64,000 nucleotides of DNA, from positions 3,472,001 to 3,536,000 of the forward strand of contig NZ_JATACI010000002.1 in assembly GCF_037892195.1 (NCBI RefSeq). Direction: 5' to 3'. The position numbers and the translations under genes were made by a program. Positions 48,373 to 56,849 of the stretch are shown in pieces. Positions within the stretch are counted from its first letter, which is position 1. Every line of letters starts with the position of its first letter. The notes below the pieces were generated by a model. That model was not told the DNA's origin, ran no database searches, and was given only the letters and a program-made list of their open reading frames with translations. The stretch comes from Yoonia sp. GPGPB17 (GTDB taxonomy: Bacteria > Pseudomonadota > Alphaproteobacteria > Rhodobacterales > Rhodobacteraceae).

Positions 48373-49164
48373 TTACACCGCTTGTTTGCTTTCGAAAAGG
48401 GCGGGCAGATCTCCAGATGCTTTGGCCTGATCAATCAATGCGCCGAAATCCGCGTCCAGCGTGGCCGCGAGTTGATCAAAGCTGTCAATGACAAAGTAGG
48501 TCGGCTGGACGATATCAATACGGTAGGGCGTCCGGAACACTGTCAACAGGTCAAAGTCCTGCATCACGGCGGTGCCATCTGTCGCGTGCTCGGCCTCTGA
48601 CGGGGAAGAGACGATGCCAGCACCATAGGCGCGCAGCCCCTCTGCCGAGCGGATCATGCCAAACTCGACCGTGAACCAGAAAAGCCGGAACATATGCCAG
48701 GAATACCCCTTGCCGAGCGCCTTGGCGCGTTGACCGAACCCTTCAATGAAATCGGCATAAGCGGTGTTGGTCAGCATGGGGCAATGGCCGAAAACCTCGT
48801 GAAAGAGGTCTGGTTCTTCGATGTAGTCCATATGCTCGCGCCGTCTGAGAAAGGTGGCGACGGGAAACGTCCGTTTGCTGAGCAGATCGTAGAACTGCGA
48901 TGGCGGGATGATGGCCGGGACACCATATGCGCCCGCGCCAGTCAGCTTTTGCAGCCGCGCGTCGATGTCTTTGACTTGCGGCGTCTTGTCGGCGCTAAGG
49001 CGCAGCTTTCTCACACCGTCCAAGTACTCGGGAGCAACCTTGCCGGGCAAAAACGCCATTTGACGGGTGAAAAGCTCTCTCCAGACGGCGTCATCTTCGG
49101 CGGCGTAGGGAAAGTACCCACGAGCATCCGGTTGGAGTGAGGTATAGCTGGTGTCCTTTGGCAT
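48373..49164 (-). CDS. phhA: Phenylalanine 4-hydroxylase
   Basis: 263 residues from an ATG with a strong AAGGAGAAC site. Fe(II) ligands of the aromatic amino acid hydroxylases are His122 and His127 in FHEVFGHCP, and Glu167 in FTVEFGM. Also seen: GVPAIIPPSQFYDLLSKRTFPVATFLRRREHMDYIEEPD. It converts phenylalanine to tyrosine with tetrahydropterin and O2. Divergent from an Lrp-type regulator that likely controls it. Confidence 0.95.
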   Translation of the reverse strand: MPKDTSYTSLQPDARGYFPYAAEDDAVWRELFTRQMAFLPGKVAPEYLDGVRKLRLSADKTPQVKDIDARLQKLTGAGAYGVPAIIPPSQFYDLLSKRTFPVATFLRRREHMDYIEEPDLFHEVFGHCPMLTNTAYADFIEGFGQRAKALGKGYSWHMFRLFWFTVEFGMIRSAEGLRAYGAGIVSSPSEAEHATDGTAVMQDFDLLTVFRTPYRIDIVQPTYFVIDSFDQLAATLDADFGALIDQAKASGDLPALFESKQAV

Positions 49165-49237
49165 CGGTGTTCTCCTTCTTGGGTATAATGACCCGATAGG
49201 AGTGAAAAATTGTTTTGTTTTGGCTGTATTCCGCGTA

Positions 49238-49250
49238 ATCTTGATAAGAT
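49238..49250. promoter_or_regulatory. Palindrome in the phhA / Lrp intergenic region
   Basis: ATCTTGATAAGAT, perfect 5-bp arms with a 3-nt centre, in the 108-bp AT-rich gap between divergent phhA and the Lrp-type gene. A likely operator for the Lrp-type regulator, by position and symmetry only. Confidence 0.45.
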
Positions 49251-49272
49251 AGTATTCAGGATTATCGCATTC

Positions 49273-49731
49273 ATGAAAATATCTGACCAAGAACGCAAAC
49301 TGCTCAACGCCCTGCAATCGGATGCTGCGGCATCCTTGGCGGAATTGGCCGAGCGGGCGGACATGGCCACCTCGACAGTCTGGCGCAAGGTGCAGGAGTT
49401 CGAGAACGCCGGCCTTTTGCGCGGACGGGTGGCGTTGTTGGATCCAACCGGGGTGGATGCGCGGCTTTGTGTTTTTGCAACCGTGCGTTTGGCGGACCAT
49501 AGCGAAACATCGATCGCAGGGTTCGCCAGCGTTATCAGCGCCCACCCGCAGATCATGGAGGCCCATGCGGTGTCGGGCACAGCCGACTATATTCTTAAAA
49601 TCCGTTGCCGCGATGTGGAGGCATATGAAAGCTTCATGACCCACAGCTTGCTCCGCTCTGAGTTTGTGAAATCGGTTGTGTCGTCCTTTAGTTTGAAAGA
49701 GCTGAAATATACGACTGCATTGCCCCTGTGA
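49273..49731 (+). CDS. Lrp/AsnC family transcriptional regulator
   Basis: 152 residues from the ATG at 49273. N-terminal HTH: DQERKLLNALQSDAAASLAELAERADMATSTVWRKVQEFENAGLL. C-terminal RAM ligand domain: CVFATVRLADHSETSIAGFASVISAHPQIMEAHAVSGTADYILKIRCRD. Divergent from phhA, so probably a phenylalanine- or tyrosine-responsive activator of it. A cis palindrome lies in the shared promoter region. Confidence 0.93.
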   Translation: MKISDQERKLLNALQSDAAASLAELAERADMATSTVWRKVQEFENAGLLRGRVALLDPTGVDARLCVFATVRLADHSETSIAGFASVISAHPQIMEAHAVSGTADYILKIRCRDVEAYESFMTHSLLRSEFVKSVVSSFSLKELKYTTALPL

Positions 49732-49783
49732 CATTGCCGGGTTAAACGGCGCGGGAACGTGAAAGACTGGCAGGACCAACCCA

Positions 49784-51268
49784 ATGGCCAAGATCAAAAA
49801 ACAACCCCGGCCCAAGGCGCAGACGCCCAAGGGTTTTCAGGACTATTTCGGCGCCGATGTGACCGCGCGCGCCGAAATGCTGAACACGATTGCCGGGGTG
49901 TATCATCGCTATGGGTTTGATGCGTTGGAAACCTCTGCCGTTGAAACGGTTGAGGCGCTGGGCAAGTTTTTGCCCGATGTGGACCGCCCGAATGAGGGCG
50001 TGTTTGCATGGGAAGAGGATAACGACTGGCTCGCCCTACGCTATGATCTGACGGCCCCTTTGGCGCGGGTCGCGGCCCAATACCGCAATGATCTGCCATT
50101 CCCCTATCGCCGTTATGCGATGGGCCCGGTGTGGCGCAATGAAAAGCCCGGACCTGGGCGCTTTCGTCAGTTTTATCAATGCGATGCGGACACTGTAGGG
50201 TCCGGTTCCGTTGCGGCTGATGCCGAGATTTGCGCGATGCTGTCGGACACGCTGGAGGCCGTGGGGATCGACCGTGGCGACTATGTGATCCGGGTAAATA
50301 ACCGCAAAGTGCTGAATGGTGTGATGGAAGTTGCTGGCCTTGTCGGTGACGATAAAGAGGCCGAGCGCGGGATCGTGCTGCGCGCGATTGATAAGCTGGA
50401 TCGGCTGGGACCGGAAGGTGTGCGGGCGTTGCTGGGCGAGGGCCGCAAGGACGCCAGTGGTGATTTCACCAAAGGCGCTGGGCTGGCTGATGAACAGGCT
50501 GAGATCGTGATGGGCTTCATGACCGCGAAGCGCGACACAGGAGCCGGGACCGTCACACGCCTACGGGAGCTTGTGGCCGGGTCAAATGTCGGTCTTGATG
50601 GTGCTGCAGAACTGGAAGCAATTGCCGAGTTGTTGGACGCCCAAGGCTACAACGCAGAGCGGATCGAAATCGATCCGTCTGTTGTGCGTGGTCTAGGGTA
50701 CTACACCGGCCCGGTTTACGAGGCCGAACTTACCTTTGAAATCCAAGATGAAAAGGGCCGCCCACGGAACTTTGGCTCCGTTGCTGGCGGTGGTCGCTAC
50801 GACGATCTGGTCAAGCGCTTTACCGGGCAGGAAGTCCCTGCGACGGGTGTCTCGATTGGAGTAGATCGCCTATTGGCCGCTCTGCGCGCCAAAGGCCAGA
50901 TGAAGCAATCTGCTCTTGGTCCTGTTGTTGTCACTGTCATGGATCGTGATCGCATGTCGGATTATCAATCGATGGTGGCCGAGCTGCGCAACGCGGGTGT
51001 CCGAGCCGAGGTTTATCTGGGCAATCCAAAGAACTTTGGCAACCAGCTGAAGTATGCGGACAAGCGCCAATCACCGATTGCCATCATTGCGGGCAGCGAC
51101 GAGTTCAATACCGGGATTGTCCAAATTAAGGACCTGATCTTAGGTGCTGAGATTGCCAAGAACGCGACATTGGAAGAGTGGAAGGACCGCCCCAGCCAGT
51201 ACGAGGTACCGCGTGATCAGATGATCGCGAAAGTGCGCGAGATTTTGGCTGGGCAGAGCGATGGGTGA
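49784..51268 (+). CDS. hisS: Histidyl-tRNA synthetase
   Basis: 494 residues, class II. Motif 1 region [10 protein letters not shown], motif 2 [30 protein letters not shown], histidine-A loop [16 protein letters not shown] and motif 3 [13 protein letters not shown] are present; an anticodon-binding domain is C-terminal. It starts a histidine-related block: hisS, small membrane gene, hisZ, hisG. Confidence 0.95.
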   Translation: MAKIKKQPRPKAQTPKGFQDYFGADVTARAEMLNTIAGVYHRYGFDALETSAVETVEALGKFLPDVDRPNEGVFAWEEDNDWLALRYDLTAPLARVAAQYRNDLPFPYRRYAMGPVWRNEKPGPGRFRQFYQCDADTVGSGSVAADAEICAMLSDTLEAVGIDRGDYVIRVNNRKVLNGVMEVAGLVGDDKEAERGIVLRAIDKLDRLGPEGVRALLGEGRKDASGDFTKGAGLADEQAEIVMGFMTAKRDTGAGTVTRLRELVAGSNVGLDGAAELEAIAELLDAQGYNAERIEIDPSVVRGLGYYTGPVYEAELTFEIQDEKGRPRNFGSVAGGGRYDDLVKRFTGQEVPATGVSIGVDRLLAALRAKGQMKQSALGPVVVTVMDRDRMSDYQSMVAELRNAGVRAEVYLGNPKNFGNQLKYADKRQSPIAIIAGSDEFNTGIVQIKDLILGAEIAKNATLEEWKDRPSQYEVPRDQMIAKVREILAGQSDG

Positions 51269-51449
51269 TCTATTGGATGCGCTCAACAAAGTCTTCGCCT
51301 TCGCAGCAGTGCCGATCTGGTTTTGGATCTTTTTGATTGGCGTCGGTCTCGTCATCGCTGCGTTCGCCCTGAACATGTGGCCCGCCGGCGTTGCAGGCGT
51401 GGCGACTGCCATCGCCGGCGTCATCATCGCATTGTGGCGGACCAACTGA
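51261..51449 (+). CDS. Small membrane protein between hisS and hisZ
   Basis: 62 residues with two hydrophobic segments ([21 protein letters not shown] and [17 protein letters not shown]). It overlaps hisS by 8 bp and its TGA overlaps the hisZ ATG (TGATG), so it is translationally coupled on both sides. Function unknown. Confidence 0.65.
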   Translation: MGDLLDALNKVFAFAAVPIWFWIFLIGVGLVIAAFALNMWPAGVAGVATAIAGVIIALWRTN

Positions 51450-52528
51450 TGCCCACCTCTCCCGAAACACTGACCGAGGCACGTCGTCTGCGTGATCTCT
51501 TCGTTGCCAAGGGGGCCCTGGTCTTCAAGGCGGATGTGCTGCAATCGGCGGATACTTTGTTGGATCTCTACGGTGAGGATATTCGCGCGCGCGCCTATCT
51601 GACCTCTGATCCGCTGCGTGGCGAGATGGTATTGCGTCCGGATTTCACGGTGCCTGTTGTGCAGATGCATATGCAGGCGCATGCTGACCCGGCCCGCTAT
51701 ACCTATGCGGGCAAGGTGTTCCGCAAGCAGGAAACTGATGAGACCCGCGCAAATGAATATGTGCAAGTGGGGTACGAGGTGTTTGACGGTCAGAACCCGG
51801 CCAGTGCGGACGCAGAAGTGTTCGCCGCGATTGCCGAAGGCTTGGCCGATTTACCAGTGCGTGCGGCAACTGGTGATATCGGCGTGCTGATGGCGGCGGT
51901 GCGCGGCTTGCGCACGACGGATGCACGCAAGGCCGCACTCTTAAGGCATATCTGGCGACCGGGACGGTTTCGCGCGTTGATGAAGCGTTTTGGATCAGGC
52001 GAGGTTCCGCCAGCGCGGGCCTCACTTTTGGCAGCGGATGATCCGTTTGGTGATGCAGGAGCGGATATCGGTTTGCGAAGCCGCAAGGAGGTTGCCGCAC
52101 GGATTGAGGCTTTGCGTGCGGATGCCGCTGCTGCACCGATTGCCGCGGAAGAGATTGCCTTGATTGATGCCATTCTTGGCTTGCGCGAAACGGCACCGAA
52201 CGTGCTGAGCGCCCTGCGCGATATCGCCGTCGATATGCCCGCAATTGCGGATGCCGTCGCAGGTCTGGATGCACGACTGGATGCGATGACAGATCGTGGT
52301 GTTGATGTCGCCAACCTTGAGTTTGAAGGCAGCTATGGGCGCACATCGCTGGAATACTACGACGGGTTTGTGTTTGGATTCTACGCAACTGACCGGCCAG
52401 AGCATCCGCCGGTGGCCACCGGTGGGCGCTATGATGCGCTGACGGCGCGGCTGGGGCAGGGCCGTGCAGTGCCTGCCGTTGGCGGCGTCATTCGTCCTGA
52501 TCTGGCGTTGGGGTTGCGGACATGTTGA
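51449..52528 (+). CDS. hisZ: ATP phosphoribosyltransferase regulatory subunit HisZ
   Basis: 359 residues from the ATG that overlaps the preceding TGA. HisS-like fold with LRPDFTVPVVQMHMQ, YTYAGKVFRKQE, VQVGYEVFDG and FEGSYGRTSLEYYDGFVFGFY, but without full synthetase motifs. HisZ activates and makes feedback-sensitive the short HisG encoded next (7-bp overlap). Cytosolic. Confidence 0.95.
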   Translation: MPTSPETLTEARRLRDLFVAKGALVFKADVLQSADTLLDLYGEDIRARAYLTSDPLRGEMVLRPDFTVPVVQMHMQAHADPARYTYAGKVFRKQETDETRANEYVQVGYEVFDGQNPASADAEVFAAIAEGLADLPVRAATGDIGVLMAAVRGLRTTDARKAALLRHIWRPGRFRALMKRFGSGEVPPARASLLAADDPFGDAGADIGLRSRKEVAARIEALRADAAAAPIAAEEIALIDAILGLRETAPNVLSALRDIAVDMPAIADAVAGLDARLDAMTDRGVDVANLEFEGSYGRTSLEYYDGFVFGFYATDRPEHPPVATGGRYDALTARLGQGRAVPAVGGVIRPDLALGLRTC

Positions 52529-53211
52529 AGCTTGGCGTGCCCTCAAAGGGCCGATTGATGCAAAAGACGTTTGACTGGTTTGGTGCACGCGGAATTGGCC
52601 TGCGCAAATCCGGGTCCGACCGCGAGTATGCCGGTGCGGTGGATGGGATCGACGGGGTTGAGTTGGTGCTGTTATCCGCCGGGGAAATCCCGCGCGAATT
52701 GGCGGCAGGCAATATCCATCTTGGTGTCACCGGATCGGATCTGGTGCGCGAGAAACTGGCGAACTGGGATACGCGAGTTGCGGAGCTGGCTCCAATGGGG
52801 TTTGGCGGGGCCGATCTGATCATTGCGGTGCCGCAAGCTTGGGTGGATGTCTCAACCCTTGATGATCTGGACGCGGCGGCGGCTGCCTTCCGACGCACCC
52901 ACGGCTTCCGATTGCGGATTGCCACAAAATATCACCGTTTGGTACGGGAATTTCTGCGTGAGCAGGGGGTGGCGGACTATCAACTGGTTGATAGCCAAGG
53001 TGCTACAGAGGGTACCGTCAAAAATGAAACAGCTGAGGCGATAGCGGATATCACCTCAACCGGGGAAACTTTGCGTGCCAATGGTCTTAAGATCCTCGAC
53101 GACGGGCTGATACATGCCTCTCAGGCGACCTTGTTCCGGGGTCGCCGCCGCGACTGGACCGATGAACAGCGCGCAAAGCTGAAAGCCTTGCAGATGGTGT
53201 TGGGGGTGTAG
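52522..53211 (+). CDS. hisG: ATP phosphoribosyltransferase catalytic subunit (short form)
   Basis: 229 residues, the short HisG lacking the C-terminal regulatory domain, which explains the adjacent hisZ. Motifs: LGVPSKGRLMQKT, VTGSDLVREK, and the PRPP-binding region VDSQGATEGTVKNETAEAIADITSTGETL. First step of histidine synthesis. Confidence 0.95.
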   Translation: MLKLGVPSKGRLMQKTFDWFGARGIGLRKSGSDREYAGAVDGIDGVELVLLSAGEIPRELAAGNIHLGVTGSDLVREKLANWDTRVAELAPMGFGGADLIIAVPQAWVDVSTLDDLDAAAAAFRRTHGFRLRIATKYHRLVREFLREQGVADYQLVDSQGATEGTVKNETAEAIADITSTGETLRANGLKILDDGLIHASQATLFRGRRRDWTDEQRAKLKALQMVLGV

Positions 53212-53245
53212 CCGCGGGAACTTGGCAGCAATCGGGTGGTTTTGC

Positions 53246-54059
53246 TTATGCCTGCGCCGCCTGTGCAGCATCCTTGCACGCCGTATCCAATGCAAATGGT
53301 TTGTGACGCGCATGTTGCAGGCTATGTGCCTTATCTGATCCTGCAACGGCAGAAGCGGCCGTTGCGGCCATGCTGTAGGTATGGACTTGTGTGATACCGC
53401 GCAGCGCTTGCCAAGCAAAGCGCATGGACCACGAGGTAGTCCAGGTGACTGCCCAGGAGCCCCGCCCCCTGTTCCTGACCGCCCGCCGCGTTGCGTTCGC
53501 ATGCACCAGCATCCGTCGAAAGAAAAGAGCGGCAGATCATGGGCCTTGCATCATACGCGCGGCAACTGCGTGTTGCAGGGTCAAGGGCCGGGCAAGCCTC
53601 GGGGTGCCAGTTGCGGCCATCGGGCTGGCCCGCCAACGGCATAACCGCCGCGTGCAGCTGCGCCGCCTCAAACCCGGTGATCACACCGCCCTCACCACCC
53701 GACAGGATGCAGCAGAAGGCGCAGCCTTGCGCACAGGCGGCATTTTTTACGGCATCGGGCGGTGATTTGAGGATTTCTTCGCGCACCGCATGGCCCAGAC
53801 GCCATGCTGTCTGACCGCTGGCCATCTCTGCCACGACCTCATTCACGGGTAGGCCGTAAGATTGCGCCGTTTCGAGGTAAGAGGTCAGAATGCGCTTGGC
53901 CCGTGTCTCCAGTGCTTTGTCCACGCCTTTGACTTTGGCCTTGGCCACGCGACCTGCCAGATCGGCAACGCTTAAGGGTGCCGATTTACCGCTCTTCTGG
54001 GCGAGCCGTCGGGCGGCGCGGGATGAAGCTGGTTTCATGTTTGGAGGCCTTGTGATCAC
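53246..54059 (-). pseudogene. YkgJ-like cysteine-cluster protein with one frame break
   Basis: The reconstructed ~270-residue protein starts at 54059 or 54038. It has ACAQGCAFCCILSG (Cys-x3-Cys-x2-Cys-Cys), then CPALDPATRSCRAYDARPMICRSFLST with further cysteines, as in the YkgJ zinc/iron-chelating family. After YLVVHALCLA the frame breaks at about 53399-53405 (one extra base) and resumes GITQVHTYSMAATAASA to the stop at 53246. Function unknown; the metal cluster is intact in the first part. Confidence 0.75.
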
Positions 54060-54099
54060 ACCTTTGGACTATAGAGGTACGATCGCGCCCGTCCAGTGA

Positions 54100-55631
54100 T
54101 CAGCCCTGCAACCCGTCGCGTAACAGTCGCCGCAGTATCTTGCCCGAAGCCGATTTAGGGATCTCTTCGATGCGATGTATCTCGTGAACTTGTTTGTAGT
54201 GGGCCAGGTGTTGGTCAAGATATGCGTTGATCGCGGCATCATTTGGGGCCGGGTCACCTGTGACGACAAATGCGATTGGTAGCTCACCGGCCTCTACATC
54301 GGGCTTTCCAATGACAGCGGCGTCGACGATGCCCGCCATTGTCACAAGTGTTGCTTCCAACTCAGCGGGAGCAACCTGAAAGCCTTTGTACTTGATCAAC
54401 TCTTTCAAACGATCAGTCACAAAAAGATAGCCATCCGCGTCGATCTTGCCGATGTCACCGGTCCTTAGCCAGCCACCCTCCGCGATTGTGTCTGCGGTCG
54501 CCTCGGGATTGTTGAGGTAGCCTTGCATGACTTGCGGCCCCTTGATCCAAAGTTCGCCCTCTTCCCCTGCGGCGAGGTCGGCGCCTGTGTCGGTATCGAC
54601 AATGCGGCAGGCCGTGTTGGGGACGGCAAGACCAGCCCCGCCTGCCCGGGGGCGCTGCCCGGTGTGACATGGGAGACCGGGGCAAGTTCGGTCATCCCGT
54701 AGCCTTGCAGTGACAGGCAATCGAGCCGCTTTGCCACGGCCTCGGATAGCTCCGCCCCCAGCGGCGCTGCGCCCGAGAACACTTGAACAACCGATGACAA
54801 ATCATAGTCATCAATCAGCGGATGCTTTGCCAATGCAAGGGCGACGGGTGGCACGATCCACATGCGTTTGGCTTTGTGGTCCTGACTGATCTGCAAAAAC
54901 AATGGCAGATCAAAGCGCGGCATAGTGACAATGGCCCCACCGCCAGCGAGGTGGACGTTCATCAATACCGTCATTCCGTAGATGTGAAAGAAAGGTAGAA
55001 AGCCTGCGGCCACCTCGCCTGGCTGAAAATCGGCGGCGGCAATCACCTGATCAACATTGACGACAAGGTTGCGGTGCGAAAGCATTACGCCTTTGGGCAG
55101 GCCGGTGGTGCCAGAGGAGTAGGGAAGAACAACGGTGAAGTCGTCAAGGTCAACAGGCACTTGCGCCATGATCGGATCACCAAAGAGTGCGGCGTATTCC
55201 GGGGTGCCGATGGCGATGACGGGTGTATCGCCTGCGCCTTCTTTCGCGGTTTCTAGAAAATCGGGAATCGTAATCAGAAGCTGCGCACCGGAGTCAGCCA
55301 TTTGATGGGCTACCTCATGAGCGGTATAGGTCGGGTTGAGCGTAGTAATCGTGCCGCCACCCCAGGCTACTGCGTGAAAGACTATACAGTATTCTGGCAT
55401 ATTGGGGGCCATGATCGCGACAGTCCGGCCTGCGCCGAAGCCAGCGGCATCGAGTCCACCTGCGAGCCTTTTGACCTGATCCATGAATGCAGCGGCAGTT
55501 AGGTTACGACCCGTCGGGCCATCCGTCAGGACCACGTCATCTAACCTGCTCTCAAGACCTTGAAAAACGCGCTCGGTAATCGACCGATCCGTCACTGCGA
55601 CGTCCGGGTACGGACTGGTAAAGACTGTCAT
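54100..55631 (-). pseudogene. AMP-dependent acyl-CoA ligase (4-coumarate-CoA ligase-like) with one frame break
   Basis: The reconstructed ~510-residue ligase starts at 55631 with a strong AGGAGGAACAAAT site. A3 motif YSSGTTGLPKGVMLSH, A5 QGYGMTELAPVSH. In the loop after HVTPGSAPGQAG the frame breaks in a four-base run (54636-54639, one base missing) and resumes GLAVPNTACRIVD, then A7 GWLRTGDIGKIDADGYLFVTDRLKELIKYKG and A10 lysine PKSASGKILRR. It activates a carboxylic acid as acyl-AMP and transfers it to CoA. Substrate unknown. Confidence 0.87.
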
Positions 55632-55799
55632 ATTTGTTCCTCCTGCACGCAATCATGGCAGAACAAGATGATGGTGGCGAGGGTCTCATTGCGCCGTAAA
55701 TCTTCTTGAATGCTCGCTTCGGTTGAGCCACATAGCAACGGATAAGAAGAAGCGGAGCCACAAGGGCTTCACGATCAGATTTAGAAGGACAAACAATCA

Positions 55800-56174
55800 A
55801 TGATCTCAGCGCTTAGTCGAGCTAAGAAACTCATCTCCATATGTACATTGCTGCTTCTTGCCGCCGCCTGTGTATCGCCCGAACAAGCGCAAAGAAACCG
55901 CGAGGCCCGGCTGGCAAACCAGTTTCCAGATCCGGCTGATCGGGTTGGCATGTACATTATGTTTCAGTCTAATGAGACTTTTATCGTTCAATACTTCCCA
56001 TCAGAAGTTTCAAGAGATGTCGTATTGAGCCGAATGGATCAGTGGTGCGTGAATGCCGGTCTCGGTTCGGTAGCAGTCACTGCTGAAGAGCCAAACTTCA
56101 GATCGTTCAATGCAACACTTGCGGGCGGGGAGACGAGAGAAGTGCGATCCTTCCAGGTTAACTGCAACTCTTAA
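55800..56174 (+). CDS. Small lipoprotein of unknown function
   Basis: 124 residues with an N-terminal lipoprotein signal: basic start, hydrophobic core LISICTLLLLAAAC, lipobox LAAAC with Cys24. The mature part contains DRVGMYIMFQSNETFIVQYFPSEVS and two cysteines. No family recognised. It lies alone between leftward genes, AT-richer than the neighbours upstream. Confidence 0.7.
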   Translation: MISALSRAKKLISICTLLLLAAACVSPEQAQRNREARLANQFPDPADRVGMYIMFQSNETFIVQYFPSEVSRDVVLSRMDQWCVNAGLGSVAVTAEEPNFRSFNATLAGGETREVRSFQVNCNS

Positions 56175-56178
56175 GGGA

Positions 56179-56610
56179 CTACCGGACACCAATCGCGGCA
56201 AGTGCTTTGGACAATTCGGGTGGCAAGGCTTCTTCGTCTTGCCGCCCCTCGGGCAGGTCGCGCGGCGCGTCGGCGACTGCCAGATAGCGCCAACCCTGGA
56301 AGGCGCGCTTGGGGGTCGCCTCCACCCGGATCAGCCCCGGTTTGCAAACGATCGCACATCTGCGAATACCGTCGGCCCCGATGTATTCATCAAGTCGCAA
56401 TATGGGTTGGCGGCAGAGGATCACACCCTTGATCACCCAAAAGATCGACCCGCCATTCAGAATCTCATCGCCCCGCTTGGGCCACATCCGGGTGATGTGG
56501 CGCGGCAGGCCGTTATCAGTTTGGGCGCGTTTGGTTGCCTGCCATGCCTCTAGTCCGGCGACATCTTCGGTGCCGACAGAGAGTTTGAGCATGTGAACGG
56601 TTTTTGACAT
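56179..56610 (-). CDS. DUF1489 family protein
   Basis: 143 residues from the ATG at 56610 (MSKTVHMLKLSVG). Typical segments: GLPRHITRMWPKRGDEILNGGSIFWVIKGVILCRQPILRLDE and FQGWRYLAVADAPRDL. Conserved in alphaproteobacteria, function unknown. Ends 4 bp after the convergent lipoprotein gene. Confidence 0.85.
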   Translation of the reverse strand: MSKTVHMLKLSVGTEDVAGLEAWQATKRAQTDNGLPRHITRMWPKRGDEILNGGSIFWVIKGVILCRQPILRLDEYIGADGIRRCAIVCKPGLIRVEATPKRAFQGWRYLAVADAPRDLPEGRQDEEALPPELSKALAAIGVR

Positions 56611-56674
56611 CAATCCCCCGAGTTGAACTTTAGACGTAAGGCGTTGTGTCTCAACTTCAACGACTGTGCCAAAA

Positions 56675-56721
56675 GCACTATATGTAGAAATCGCATTGAT
56701 TGCAAACACCAGATGTGGTAA
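56675..56721. promoter_or_regulatory. Two NrdR-like boxes upstream of nrdJ, 31 bp apart
   Basis: Box 1 (56675-56690) contains CTATATGTAG and box 2 (56706-56721) contains CCAGATGTGG; both fit the NrdR consensus form CwATATwTwG with small deviations, and the cores start exactly 31 bp apart. Published NrdR targets carry tandem boxes spaced by an integer number of helical turns (about 31-32 bp). The region lies 130-175 bp upstream of nrdJ. Confidence 0.75.
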
Positions 56722-56849
56722 TTTGCGAGTTCACCCAATTTATGCTGCAACCCCGCGACATACCGTTGCCAAATTCCCATTCCCGAATCTCGATGACGTC
56801 ACTATGATGTCAGCCTGCTGTGTCACACTTCAACCTGAAAGAGCCTCGC

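Noticed and set aside
56614..56849. Possible B12 riboswitch upstream of nrdJ
   Set aside because: No B12-box-like sequence or large structured leader was seen; the NrdR boxes are a better explanation for control.
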